DNA of 64,000 nucleotides, taken from the NCBI GenBank assembly GCA_018242625.1, contig JAFEBO010000010.1, positions 1-64,000 on the forward strand, read 5' to 3'. Of the stretch, positions 11,134-22,198 are shown piece by piece. The notes beneath the pieces are model-generated. The model saw only the letters and a program-made list of their open reading frames with translations, was not told the origin of the DNA and did not search any database. Made by a program: the position numbers and the translations under genes. Positions within the stretch are counted from its first letter, which is position 1. The number at the start of each line of letters is the position of its first letter. This stretch comes from Planctomycetota bacterium (lineage in GTDB: Bacteria > Planctomycetota > Phycisphaerae > Phycisphaerales > UBA1924).

Positions 11134-11223
11134 GGACACCTCCTCAACGCCCCAACGCAGCGAGATTTTACAGGGGGCGTCAAGGGGATGTATGAGTCGC
11201 CGCTCATGAAGAACCATTCTTCA

Positions 11224-14048
<2,825 letters not shown>

Positions 14049-14119
14049 GGGCGAACTTGTTTAGCACACAGCAAGTCTGGTAAGGCGCTCCCTTCCCCCA
14101 GCCCCCTGCCTCGCGGTTC

Positions 14120-14458
14120 TCAGTCCTCGACGCTTGCTTCACCCTCTTTGCGGAAGATCGCCACAACATCCTCGATCGGGATTACAAAGAGACGGTTGTC
14201 GCCCTCAAACTCAACGGGAATCGCGTGCTTGGGGTTGAAGAGAACGCGGTCGTACTGCTCGATGGTGTAGTCGTCGTCGCGCTCGACCTGGCGGCTGATG
14301 GCGACGACGCGGCCGGTGAGCGTGGGGATCTCGATCTTGTCCGGCAGGTGGATGCCGGTCTTGGTCTGCTTCTTGTCGGCGTCCTTTCGGATCAGGACGC
14401 GCTTGCCGACGGGCTCCACGATTTCCAGGGTCGGTTTGCGGGAAGACTTCGAGGTCAT
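14120..14458 (-). CDS. GroES-like co-chaperonin family protein
   Basis: 112-residue small protein with the chaperonin-10 fold. GKRVLIRKDADKKQTKTGIH resembles the strand leading into the GroES mobile loop, with LPDK at the loop. VVAISRQVERDDDYTIEQYD and DRVLFNPKHAIPVEFEG correspond to the conserved GroES core, and the end IEDVVAIFRK matches the GroES C-terminus. No groEL gene is adjacent, so this may be a secondary GroES-like protein rather than the main co-chaperonin. Start at 14458 chosen because the family homology begins directly after it; the frame is open further upstream. It is divergent from apt. Confidence 0.8.
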   Translation of the reverse strand: MTSKSSRKPTLEIVEPVGKRVLIRKDADKKQTKTGIHLPDKIEIPTLTGRVVAISRQVERDDDYTIEQYDRVLFNPKHAIPVEFEGDNRLFVIPIEDVVAIFRKEGEASVED

Positions 14459-14584
14459 GGGGACAGAATAGGCATCGGGTGCGGGGCCCTGAGGACATCG
14501 GCCCGGGCACGCCGATCGGAGGCTGGGTATGCTGCGGTTCGTGTGCTTTTCCCGCTGATTTGACTCTACTGCCGACAAAGCTCC

Positions 14585-15103
14585 ATGAAGCAACTCACCG
14601 ATCTCATCCGCGATGTCCCCGACTTTCCAAAGAAGGGCATCGTGTTCAAGGATTTCACGCCGCTCCTGGCGGATGCGGCGGGGCTCGCGCTCGCGGTTGA
14701 ATTGATGGCAAATCCCTACCGGGGGAAGGGCGTGGAGCTTGTGGTGGGGGCGGAGAGCCGCGGCTTTATCTTCGGGACGGCGATCGCGCAGTCACTCTCT
14801 GCGGGGTTTGTGCCGATCCGCAAGCCCGGGAAGCTCCCCCGCAGCGTGCATGGCGCGGATTACGCGCTCGAGTACGGGACCGACCGGCTCGAGATTCACA
14901 CCGACGCGATGACCGCCGGAAAGCGTGTGCTCGTGGTGGACGATCTGCTCGCGACCGGCGGGACGCTGGCGGCCTGCTGCGAACTCGTGAAAAAGTGCGG
15001 GGCGGAGATCGCCGGTATTGCAGTGCTGATCGAACTGGCGGCCCTCAAGGGCAGGGACAAACTGTCGAAGTACGGGCAGGCAAGCGCTGCCGTGCGGTAC
15101 TAG
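14585..15103 (+). CDS. apt: Adenine phosphoribosyltransferase
   Basis: Salvages adenine to AMP using PRPP. 172 residues, the normal family length. The N-terminal IRDVPDFPKKGIVFKDFTPL is diagnostic. AESRGFIFG lies near residue 60, the flexible-loop region RKPGKLPRSV near 80-90, and the PRPP-binding motif VLVVDDLLATGGT near residues 116-128. No strong Shine-Dalgarno precedes the ATG. The 126-nt spacer to the divergent GroES-like gene must hold both promoters. It is convergent with the gene at 15144. Confidence 0.95.
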   Translation: MKQLTDLIRDVPDFPKKGIVFKDFTPLLADAAGLALAVELMANPYRGKGVELVVGAESRGFIFGTAIAQSLSAGFVPIRKPGKLPRSVHGADYALEYGTDRLEIHTDAMTAGKRVLVVDDLLATGGTLAACCELVKKCGAEIAGIAVLIELAALKGRDKLSKYGQASAAVRY

Positions 15104-15143
15104 GGACGCGCCGGGGCCTTGGGACCACGCCCATCCTCAGGGT

Positions 15144-16274
15144 TCATTCCGGTTTGTCGAGCGGCTTGCGGGGAATTTCGGGGTTGAGCACCGGCGATCG
15201 TTCGGTGACGCGCAGGCCGGCCGGGATCGGCACACCTTCCGGGCCGGCGGCCACGACGAGGCGGGCTGTGACTCCGGGCGTGCCGCTGCCGACGACGACA
15301 AGGACGACGCGTGCGACGAAAATGTCACCGCTCGGGAGATCTCGGCCGGTATCGAAGTTGGCGACGTTGAAGGCGATCCGCTGCGGGGGATTGACGAGAC
15401 GTTTGGCGTTGTAGAGGGGCTGGCGATTGAGGGCCGGGTGTTCGCCGCCACGCACCCAGATGAGTGTGACGTGGGCGGTATCAGGCGCCGCCATGGAGAC
15501 CTCGACCTGATAGGCGGCGAGCGACCGCGAGCCGACATCGAGCATGATGTCGTAGCTCAGGATGCGGGTCTGTTGCTTGTCTGCCGCCTTTTCGAGGGTT
15601 TTCTCGGCGGACTTGAAGGAAAGGCCGTCGGCTTCGGAACGGCGGGCCTCTGCGGAATCGCCAAGTCCGAGGCGAGCGGGGTTGTCCGTCGATTTGCTCC
15701 GCAGCTCCCGAACCTGCGCCGGTTCCGCGTCGATGCATGCCGCCGCCAGTTTGTCGACTTCTTCCCACTCGTTGATGCGGCCGCCGGTGGGTTTGAACTT
15801 CTTGTTCTCGTTCTCCAGCCTGCGGGCAAGGTTAAAAGCGTCGAGAATTGTCACGTTGGAGGAGGCGACATTGGCAGCAGCAAGCGTCGGAACCGGCGAA
15901 GCACCGGCCGGCGCGGCCGCCGGGGAGGCGGGAGCGACGGCGTCAGACCGGGCATCGGCCTTGGCCGTGCGGCTCCCGATCGAAGGAACCTTGGTCGAGC
16001 CGTCCTCGCGATTGCGCGAGCCGTAGTACATCAGGCAGGCGGCCAGAACGAAGACGGCCGCGATCTGGAATCCGCGCCAGAGGCCGATCATCCGGCGCCT
16101 GTGCGCCGTGCTTTCTTCGAGCATCCGCAAAACAAGGATGTCCGCTTCGGCCGGTACGGCCTGGTCCGCATGGAACGCCGCCCTGAGTTCGGCCAGCGCA
16201 CGCGGGGGCAATTCGGGATCGGGCAGGAGATTGCCTGCCGCGGCTTCGTCGAACTGGGTGGGGTCGGGGGGCAT
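15144..16274 (-). CDS. Membrane protein downstream of ECF sigma factor, probable anti-sigma role
   Basis: 376-residue protein not matched to a named family. One transmembrane helix near residues 63-83 (FQIAAVFVLAACLMYYG) separates a ~60-residue cytoplasmic N-terminus, rich in Glu/Ala helices (LLPDPELPPRALAELRAAF), from a large extracytoplasmic part. The first section of the outer part is Ala/Pro-rich; the rest is beta-rich (AYQVEVSMAAPDTAHVTLIW). This architecture and the position 41 nt downstream of a sigma-factor gene on the same strand resemble transmembrane anti-sigma factors, although no zinc-binding HxxxCxxC motif is present. The role is inference from layout. Confidence 0.75.
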   Translation of the reverse strand: MPPDPTQFDEAAAGNLLPDPELPPRALAELRAAFHADQAVPAEADILVLRMLEESTAHRRRMIGLWRGFQIAAVFVLAACLMYYGSRNREDGSTKVPSIGSRTAKADARSDAVAPASPAAAPAGASPVPTLAAANVASSNVTILDAFNLARRLENENKKFKPTGGRINEWEEVDKLAAACIDAEPAQVRELRSKSTDNPARLGLGDSAEARRSEADGLSFKSAEKTLEKAADKQQTRILSYDIMLDVGSRSLAAYQVEVSMAAPDTAHVTLIWVRGGEHPALNRQPLYNAKRLVNPPQRIAFNVANFDTGRDLPSGDIFVARVVLVVVGSGTPGVTARLVVAAGPEGVPIPAGLRVTERSPVLNPEIPRKPLDKPE

Positions 16275-16315
16275 GGTCTCTGGTCTGGAGCGCGCGGGGA
16301 GGGGGGTTGGTTCGT

Positions 16316-16996
16316 TCAGGGAGTGCCGGGGGCGGAAGGGTTTTCAGGGGTCACGTCGGGGGCCAGATCATCGAAAAGCTCCCTTGTTTTCGGGTCCTGG
16401 CGGAGGGTGGCGATGGCCTGGTGCATGCGGCTTTTGACGGTGCCGACGGGTATTCCGAGAACCGATGCGATTTCACGCAGGGCCAGATCGTTGACAAATC
16501 GGAGGATGAGAACCTCCCGCTGGCCTTCGGGCAGATCCGCGACCACTTTTTCGATCGGGCGCGGGCCGATGTGCGTCTCCGGCCGGGGGACCTCGGCGGG
16601 GTCGTGGGTGGCGGGCAGGGCCACGGTGCGCTGCTTACGCCGGATCGTGAGGGCGATGTTGCGGACCGCGGGGTAGAGGAAGGTGGAAAGCTTGGCGGTG
16701 AGCCGCAGTTCGGGCAGTTTTTTGACGAGGTACGCAAAGGTGTCCTGCAGGACGTCGAGGGCTTCGGATTCGTCGCGCGTGTAGCGCCGGGCGACGCTGA
16801 AGACGAAGTTTCGATGGCGCTTGTAGAGGGCGAGAAATGCCTCCTGGTCGCCCCGCGATGCCAGACCCACGAGCAGAGCATCGCCGCGGGGATCGTCCTC
16901 CTGGCGGGGCCGGGGCTGGATCGGAAACTTGAACGATGGCGCATCGTCATCCCGGGGGATGCGGTTGGAAGGGGTTTTGTCCTCGGGACGCTCCAT
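16316..16996 (-). CDS. RNA polymerase sigma factor, ECF/sigma-70 family
   Basis: 226 residues. Region 2 (about 50-115) includes LYKRHRNFVFSVARRYTRD and the -10 recognition helix DVLQDTFAYLVKKLPEL. Region 4 (about 150-200) includes LPEGQREVLILRFVNDLALREIA with the helix-turn-helix LGIPVGTVKSRMHQAI. Sigma domain 3 is absent, as in ECF factors. A ~45-residue charged N-terminal extension precedes region 2. Transcribed 12 nt after oppB-like and 41 nt before the probable anti-sigma gene, so all may share a transcript. Confidence 0.92.
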   Translation of the reverse strand: MERPEDKTPSNRIPRDDDAPSFKFPIQPRPRQEDDPRGDALLVGLASRGDQEAFLALYKRHRNFVFSVARRYTRDESEALDVLQDTFAYLVKKLPELRLTAKLSTFLYPAVRNIALTIRRKQRTVALPATHDPAEVPRPETHIGPRPIEKVVADLPEGQREVLILRFVNDLALREIASVLGIPVGTVKSRMHQAIATLRQDPKTRELFDDLAPDVTPENPSAPGTP

Positions 16997-17008
16997 CGTT
17001 CAGAGAGG

Positions 17009-18016
17009 CTACACGATCCGCGGGTCGATCCAGCGATAGAGAACATCGACGATCAGGTTAAAAACAATGAGCATGGTCGCGTAGATCAGCACGATCGCGA
17101 TGATCAGGAACAGGTCCTTGTTCTGGACCGCGTTGACGAAGTGCTGGCCGATGCCCGGAACGACAAAGACACGCTCAACGACGAACGAGCCGGTCATGGC
17201 GAAGGCCGCGGCGGGGCCGAGATAGGAAAGAACAGGAAGAAAGGCGTTTTTAAGGGCGTGCCGGAAGAGGATCCCGGTTTCGGATACTCCCTTGGCCCGT
17301 GCCGTCCGGATGTAGTCCGCGTGGAGCTGCTCGATCATTCCCATGCGGGTCAGGCGGGCGATGTAGGCGGCGAAGGGAAGGCTGAGGGTAAACGCGGGCA
17401 ACAGCAGATCAACCGGGCGGCCCCAGCTGGGAATACGGCCCCAACCAAGCAGGACCGGAAAGATGAGCAGCAGTGCAGCGCCGATGACAAAGGTCGGCAG
17501 GCTGATCCCGACAAGAGCGATTCCCAGAGTGGAAAGGTCGGCGGTTGAATTCGGGCGGACAGCGCCGATGACGCCCGCGAGCACGCCCAAGATGAGCGCG
17601 ATGAAAATCGCCGCGGCCCCGAGCGTCATGGAGACCGGCAATCCGCCCGCGATGATGTCATTCACACGCTGATCGCGATACTGGAGGGAAGGGCCGAGAT
17701 CAAAGATGCTGCGCGTGGGCGGTGCACGCCCCGCGGCGAGCGCCGCGTTGTCCTGCTCGGCCGCACGACCCGTCACCTTGTCGCGCAGGTAGCGGACCCC
17801 CGAAGCGCTGTCAAGATACGACCAGTAGAAGCTCCAGAAGCTGTCGAGGTTGTACTGTCGCTGCATGGCGGCGACGACTTCGGGCTGCGGGCGACGGCCA
17901 TCGGGATTCTCCAGAGGGTTGCCGGGAATGCGCCAGGCCAGGACGAGCGTGAGCGTGTAGATCACGCCCAGGATGATGGGAAGCTGCAGAAGTCTGCGTA
18001 CGACCAGACCGGTCAT
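17009..18016 (-). CDS. ABC transporter permease, dipeptide/oligopeptide (OppB-like)
   Basis: 335-residue inner-membrane permease of the peptide/nickel ABC importer family. Six transmembrane segments can be drawn, starting with RLLQLPIILGVIYTLTLVLAW and ending IAIVLIYATMLIVFNLIVDVLY. The family's EAA-type loop is visible around ADYIRTARAKGVSE. Starting at 18016 gives an ATGA overlap with the stop of the upstream substrate-binding-protein gene, which argues for translational coupling and against the longer open frame. A larger insert than usual follows helix 1 (about 30-115). No oppC or ATPase gene follows; the sigma factor does. Confidence 0.9.
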   Translation of the reverse strand: MTGLVVRRLLQLPIILGVIYTLTLVLAWRIPGNPLENPDGRRPQPEVVAAMQRQYNLDSFWSFYWSYLDSASGVRYLRDKVTGRAAEQDNAALAAGRAPPTRSIFDLGPSLQYRDQRVNDIIAGGLPVSMTLGAAAIFIALILGVLAGVIGAVRPNSTADLSTLGIALVGISLPTFVIGAALLLIFPVLLGWGRIPSWGRPVDLLLPAFTLSLPFAAYIARLTRMGMIEQLHADYIRTARAKGVSETGILFRHALKNAFLPVLSYLGPAAAFAMTGSFVVERVFVVPGIGQHFVNAVQNKDLFLIIAIVLIYATMLIVFNLIVDVLYRWIDPRIV

Positions 18017-19914
18017 GAGCCGCCCCCATCGACCTGCGGACGGGGCGGGAGAACTCGGGGAAGATCGCTTCCCTTGCCGTCGCCCAGCAGGTCGATCTGG
18101 TACAGGAGTTGCTCGCCCCGCGGATGGGAGCTGATGCCCGTGAACTTGTTCGCGTCGAATAGGTACATGTTGGCGAAACAAAACAGCGGAATCATCGGCA
18201 GGTCTTCTTCGACCAGAAGCCGTTCCGCCTGTTCCAGCATCGCCATCCGCTTTGCGGGATCGGTCTCGTTGCAGGCGGCGTCGAGCAGGGCGTCGAAGCG
18301 GGGGCTCGAATAGTTGCGGTCGTTGTTGCCGTCGCCGCTGCGGCAGATTTCCAGAAACGACGTGGGGTCGCCATAGTCTCCGGACCAGAGTGCCCGGGCG
18401 GTCATGTAGTTCTTGTTTTTCAGGCGTTCGCGGAAGACCTTTGTTTCCTGGACGGTAATCGTTGTACTGATGCCGAGTTCCCGTTGCCAGTCTTTGGCGA
18501 TCGATTGCGCGATCAGTTCATTGCCCCCGTCCTTCGCGACAAGGAGGTCGATGGTGATGAAGTCTTTCCCTCCCGGATATCCGGCCTCGGCCATCAGCTT
18601 TCTGGCCTGCTCCGTGTCGTGGGCAAGCCCCGCGGGAGGCGTGTAGCTGGGCAGCGAGTTGGGAGGGATCAGCGAGCCGGTCACGGGCTCACCGACGCGA
18701 CGGATCCCGTCGGCGATCGCGCGCTTGTCGACAGACATGGCCAGGGCACGCCTCACGCGGGCGTCGGCCAGCGGGTTGGCACGGCCGTCCGGAAGCTTTG
18801 GGGAACAATTGAAGTTCCAGAAACACGTGCCAAAGCCTGGAAAAACATGGACATTCTTCCGCGGATCGGGAGGCAGCCGACGGTCGATCTCGATGGGGTC
18901 GAGCCCCTGGGCACGCATCGCATCAACCTCGCTCTGGTGCTCGCGGTAAAAGGCGGCCTTCTGCGCGACCATCTCCGCCCGGAAAGGAGCGAGCACGTCC
19001 GTCACCCAGTCCACGGCTCCCGTGCGGAAGGCGAGCACGCTCGAGACGGGGTCCTCCACGGTGGGGATCGAGATCGTGTCGATCGCGAGAGCGTCCTTGT
19101 CCCAGTAGTAGGGGTTCCGACGCAGGCGGACGTCGCGCTTGAACTGCCACGATTCGACATAGAACGGGCCGTTGCAGACGAGCCGGGGGGGTTTGGTCCA
19201 TCCCTGATCCCAGCTGACGCGCCCGGTGAGCGGGTCGAGCACTTCGTACTGGTGAACAACCCTTTCGCAAAGCGGAAAAAATGTGGCGAAGGCCACCATA
19301 TCGAGGAAGTAGGGGGTGGGTCGTGCGAGCTCGACGATGATCGTGCGGTCATCGGGCGTGGAGACGCCGACAAGTTCGCGGAATTTCTCGCGCGTAAGGG
19401 CCCATAGCCTGGCGGCGCCGGCGGTGTCGGGCTTGTCGTTCCCGGCGCCGGTGTGGGCGGCGAACTCGGCGAGGCGGTCTTGACGCCATTGATAAAACTC
19501 GCGCCCACCCCGGATGTGCTCCACAAACCCCAGGTAGTCCGCGCCAAAGTCCGGCAGCAGGGCCCTCATCCAGGCGTAGGCAAAGTCCCCCGCGAGCACC
19601 GGGGAGCCGTCGCTCCAGCCGGTTTTTCGAAGGTGAAACGTGTAGGTCTTGAGGTCGCGAGAAATCTCCCAGCGGTCGGCGACCGCCGGCACGGCCTTGT
19701 AGTCATGAGAGAAGACATCGCTCGTCACAAGACCCTGGTAGATGGCCTTGGCGATGCGAAAATCCTGCTGCCACGACATCTGCTGCGGGTCGAGCGTGTT
19801 GATGTCGGTCCGGTTGATGAACGTGAAATCGGCCCGCGGCTGGGGGCGATCGGCCACCAGCGCGAGGCAGATCAGCGCGACCAGGAGCAGCAAGGGCAGA
19901 AAAAGCCTCAGCAC
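18013..19914 (-). CDS. Peptide ABC transporter substrate-binding protein (family 5)
   Basis: 633 residues, similar to OppA-type solute-binding proteins. After an N-terminal hydrophobic segment (LFLPLLLLVALICLALV) come the hallmarks TFINRTDINTLDPQ, DRWEISRDLKTYTFHLRK and WSDGSPVLAGDFAYAWMR. Further on are CNGPFYVESWQFKRDVRLRR, VRRALAMSVDKRAIADG and the C-terminal LPMIPLFCFANMYLFD. The segment at Cys16 is a poor lipobox, so it may be membrane-anchored rather than lipidated. Start is GTG at 19914. It overlaps the OppB-like gene by four bases. It probably binds oligopeptides outside the membrane; substrate identity is unknown. Confidence 0.92.
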   Translation of the reverse strand: MLRLFLPLLLLVALICLALVADRPQPRADFTFINRTDINTLDPQQMSWQQDFRIAKAIYQGLVTSDVFSHDYKAVPAVADRWEISRDLKTYTFHLRKTGWSDGSPVLAGDFAYAWMRALLPDFGADYLGFVEHIRGGREFYQWRQDRLAEFAAHTGAGNDKPDTAGAARLWALTREKFRELVGVSTPDDRTIIVELARPTPYFLDMVAFATFFPLCERVVHQYEVLDPLTGRVSWDQGWTKPPRLVCNGPFYVESWQFKRDVRLRRNPYYWDKDALAIDTISIPTVEDPVSSVLAFRTGAVDWVTDVLAPFRAEMVAQKAAFYREHQSEVDAMRAQGLDPIEIDRRLPPDPRKNVHVFPGFGTCFWNFNCSPKLPDGRANPLADARVRRALAMSVDKRAIADGIRRVGEPVTGSLIPPNSLPSYTPPAGLAHDTEQARKLMAEAGYPGGKDFITIDLLVAKDGGNELIAQSIAKDWQRELGISTTITVQETKVFRERLKNKNYMTARALWSGDYGDPTSFLEICRSGDGNNDRNYSSPRFDALLDAACNETDPAKRMAMLEQAERLLVEEDLPMIPLFCFANMYLFDANKFTGISSHPRGEQLLYQIDLLGDGKGSDLPRVLPPRPQVDGGGS

Positions 19915-19936
19915 GCCCTGAGTTTACATGCTGAAA

Positions 19937-21115
19937 TCAGAGAGCGAACCGGTTGCCGGGAAGGCTGAACGGCGGACGGGTCAGCCTGCCGTCCGGCCCC
20001 AGGAGCTGCTTGGCGTCGAGGACGAACTGGGCGTCGGACTGAACCGACCCTGCGCGGACCTTTTCGGCAAGATTCGCGCGGATGGGCTCGGTGCGGTCGG
20101 CGATAAGCGACAGGATCTGCTCGGCGGCGCCGACAATCTGCGTGGGAACGCGACGATCGTCTTCTTTCTGCCGCTTGACGGCCGTGACATCCCCGGACTT
20201 GATCACCGGCAGGGCCCCGGCGCTCAGCAGCCGTGCGACCATGGCGATCATGTCGCCCGCGGTCTCGGCGATGGACTTGACCGCTTCGGCCGGCAGGGCG
20301 GAACGGTTGCCCGCGTTCGCGATCGTGAGTTCGTCACGCAGAGCCAGGCCCGTTCGGAGGATCGCGAAGAGCGTCCGCGATTCCGGGACTGAGGTCTTGA
20401 TCTTTTGCGATTGCGACCTGGCCACCTTGCAGAGGGCAGCGACCGCCGCGTTGCGAGTCTCGGGAGAGGTTGCGGTCTTGAGCGACTGCACCAGGGCTTC
20501 GGTGGCCCCGTCCACAACGTCCGCGTCCGGGTCGGTCTCCGCGAGCTTGCCGAGCGCGACGTTCATGTCGTAGAGCCGCTTGGGGACGGCAATCGAAGGG
20601 GTCTTGGCGGCAATTTCCAGCGCGTGACTGGCGGCGCCCGCCGCCGCAACCCGCACCGCGACATCCTTGGATGCAAAGCCCTTCTCGATGATGTCGAATC
20701 CCTCGGTCGTGGCCACTTCGGAGGCGACGCGGAGCGCGTTCACCGCGTTGATGGTGCGGTTGCCCTCTACCAGCTTCTTGAGCTCCGAGTCGAGGATTTT
20801 GGTGTACGCCTGGCGGAAAGGGACTCCGGGGGTGCAGCGCTGCAACGGCTTGACCAGACCGTTGCGACCGTCGCGGACCTTGACCGCATCATCTCCCGCG
20901 AGCGGAGCAAGAAACTGCTCGGCGTACGCCTGGACCGCCTGCTTCTGCTCGTTGGAGAGCGGAGCGGCGGACGTGACGATGTCGCAGGGAAGATCCTGCG
21001 CCCGGGACATACTGCTCGTAAACAGCGCGCCTGCCACCACCAGGAAAGCGCACACAACGCCGGAGAAGCCGGCGAGGCGGGGGGCGGCAGCAACGGTTTC
21101 GGTCGATTTGATCAC
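19937..21115 (-). CDS. Exported helical-repeat protein, unknown function
   Basis: 392 residues, GTG start. A signal segment FSGVVCAFLVVAGALFTSS near residues 18-36 ends at SRAQ. The mature part is almost entirely helical, with repeated Ala-rich amphipathic units such as DVAVRVAAAGAASHALEIA and ATSPETRNAAVAALCKVA, like a HEAT/ARM solenoid. There is one early Cys pair (PCDIV, RCTPG). I recognise no catalytic motif. It lies 22 nt upstream of the substrate-binding-protein gene on the same strand, so the transporter and this protein may be co-expressed. Confidence 0.75.
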   Translation of the reverse strand: MIKSTETVAAAPRLAGFSGVVCAFLVVAGALFTSSMSRAQDLPCDIVTSAAPLSNEQKQAVQAYAEQFLAPLAGDDAVKVRDGRNGLVKPLQRCTPGVPFRQAYTKILDSELKKLVEGNRTINAVNALRVASEVATTEGFDIIEKGFASKDVAVRVAAAGAASHALEIAAKTPSIAVPKRLYDMNVALGKLAETDPDADVVDGATEALVQSLKTATSPETRNAAVAALCKVARSQSQKIKTSVPESRTLFAILRTGLALRDELTIANAGNRSALPAEAVKSIAETAGDMIAMVARLLSAGALPVIKSGDVTAVKRQKEDDRRVPTQIVGAAEQILSLIADRTEPIRANLAEKVRAGSVQSDAQFVLDAKQLLGPDGRLTRPPFSLPGNRFAL

Positions 21116-21197
21116 TGAGGCGGCTCCTGGCGCAAACGGAAGGGCAACGGTCGATTGTTCGCATGCCGCCGGGACCTTTCCCCGCGGCCGGGTCGGG

Positions 21198-22157
21198 CTA
21201 ATAGACCTCGAGGAAGACCTTGCGTGTCGGCCTGATCTGCTTATGGATCATGCGACGATCCCACGAATCGATGGATGAAAGTGCCTCACCGTCGGCCTGC
21301 AGGTAGCCTTCGAGGGTGCCCGGCTTTAGGACCCGGGCAAGCGTCTGAAAAATGCCCAGCTCCATACCCGCGATGCCGCAGACATAGAGGAGCGCGCGGC
21401 CGGATTCAAAAAGCGGCGAGATCTGCTCGCGGTGGGTCGAGAAACGGTCCTGCACATAAAGAGGCTTGGGCGCGTCGTCCACTTTCTCGCGGCTGATCGC
21501 CGTGATGTAAGAAAAGTTGCTGTGGCGGGATGCAAGCTCCCGGAAATGCCTGTCGTACAGAAGGTCGCTCGCGTAGGGTGAGCCCATGATCAGCGTGATG
21601 CGGGAACCGGCCGCCCTGCGATCGGCGAGCAGGTCTGCGAGCATCCCACGGAAAGGGGCGACACCTGTTCCGGTCGCAACAAAGACGTAGTCGTGCTGTT
21701 CCGGGGCGGTGGGGAGGATGAAACGTTTGCCGTTGGGCCCGGTGACTTGAACCGTGTCCCCGGGCTTGAGATCGCACAGGTAATTGCTCGCGACCCCGAG
21801 AAACAGCTTGCCCGTTTCGTTGTGCTCATCGATCAGGCGCTTGACCGTTGTGGCCAGGATCTTGCCCTGACCGTCTTCCCCGGCGGTCGGAGAGGCGATG
21901 GAGTAGAGGCGCAGAGCGTGCGGCCTGCCGCGAGCGTCCGTGCCGGGAGCCAGCACGCCGAACGACTGCCCCGCGCGGAAGTTGCCGGCCAGTTGCGTCT
22001 GCGAGACGTCAATCGTAACGTGCCGCACGAAGCCGGCTGCCCGTCTTCCGGCGGTGCACTTCTCGTTTGAAACAACCACGCCGGTCCCGGGCTTTGCCGG
22101 CGTGTGGAGGTGCATCTTCACTTCGTGGAGGGCGGGGCCCTCGGATGACTCGCTCAT
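21198..22157 (-). CDS. Ferredoxin-NADP reductase-type flavoprotein
   Basis: 319-residue FAD/NAD(P)-dependent oxidoreductase of the plant-type FNR family, which passes electrons between NADPH and ferredoxin. The FAD-binding RLYSIAS (RxYS) motif is near residue 84, and the Cys-containing GVASNYLCDLKPGDTVQVTG segment near 120-138. The nucleotide-binding VFVATGTGVAPFRGML is near 158-174, and YVCGIAGMELG near 262. The C-terminus ends in an aromatic residue, EVY, as in plant-type FNRs, where Tyr stacks on the flavin. No ferredoxin gene is next to it. ATG at 22157 lacks a strong Shine-Dalgarno. Confidence 0.9.
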   Translation of the reverse strand: MSESSEGPALHEVKMHLHTPAKPGTGVVVSNEKCTAGRRAAGFVRHVTIDVSQTQLAGNFRAGQSFGVLAPGTDARGRPHALRLYSIASPTAGEDGQGKILATTVKRLIDEHNETGKLFLGVASNYLCDLKPGDTVQVTGPNGKRFILPTAPEQHDYVFVATGTGVAPFRGMLADLLADRRAAGSRITLIMGSPYASDLLYDRHFRELASRHSNFSYITAISREKVDDAPKPLYVQDRFSTHREQISPLFESGRALLYVCGIAGMELGIFQTLARVLKPGTLEGYLQADGEALSSIDSWDRRMIHKQIRPTRKVFLEVY

Positions 22158-22198
22158 GTGATTTCGGAAGTAGAGGAGCGGAGAGGCGGAAAAGAGGG

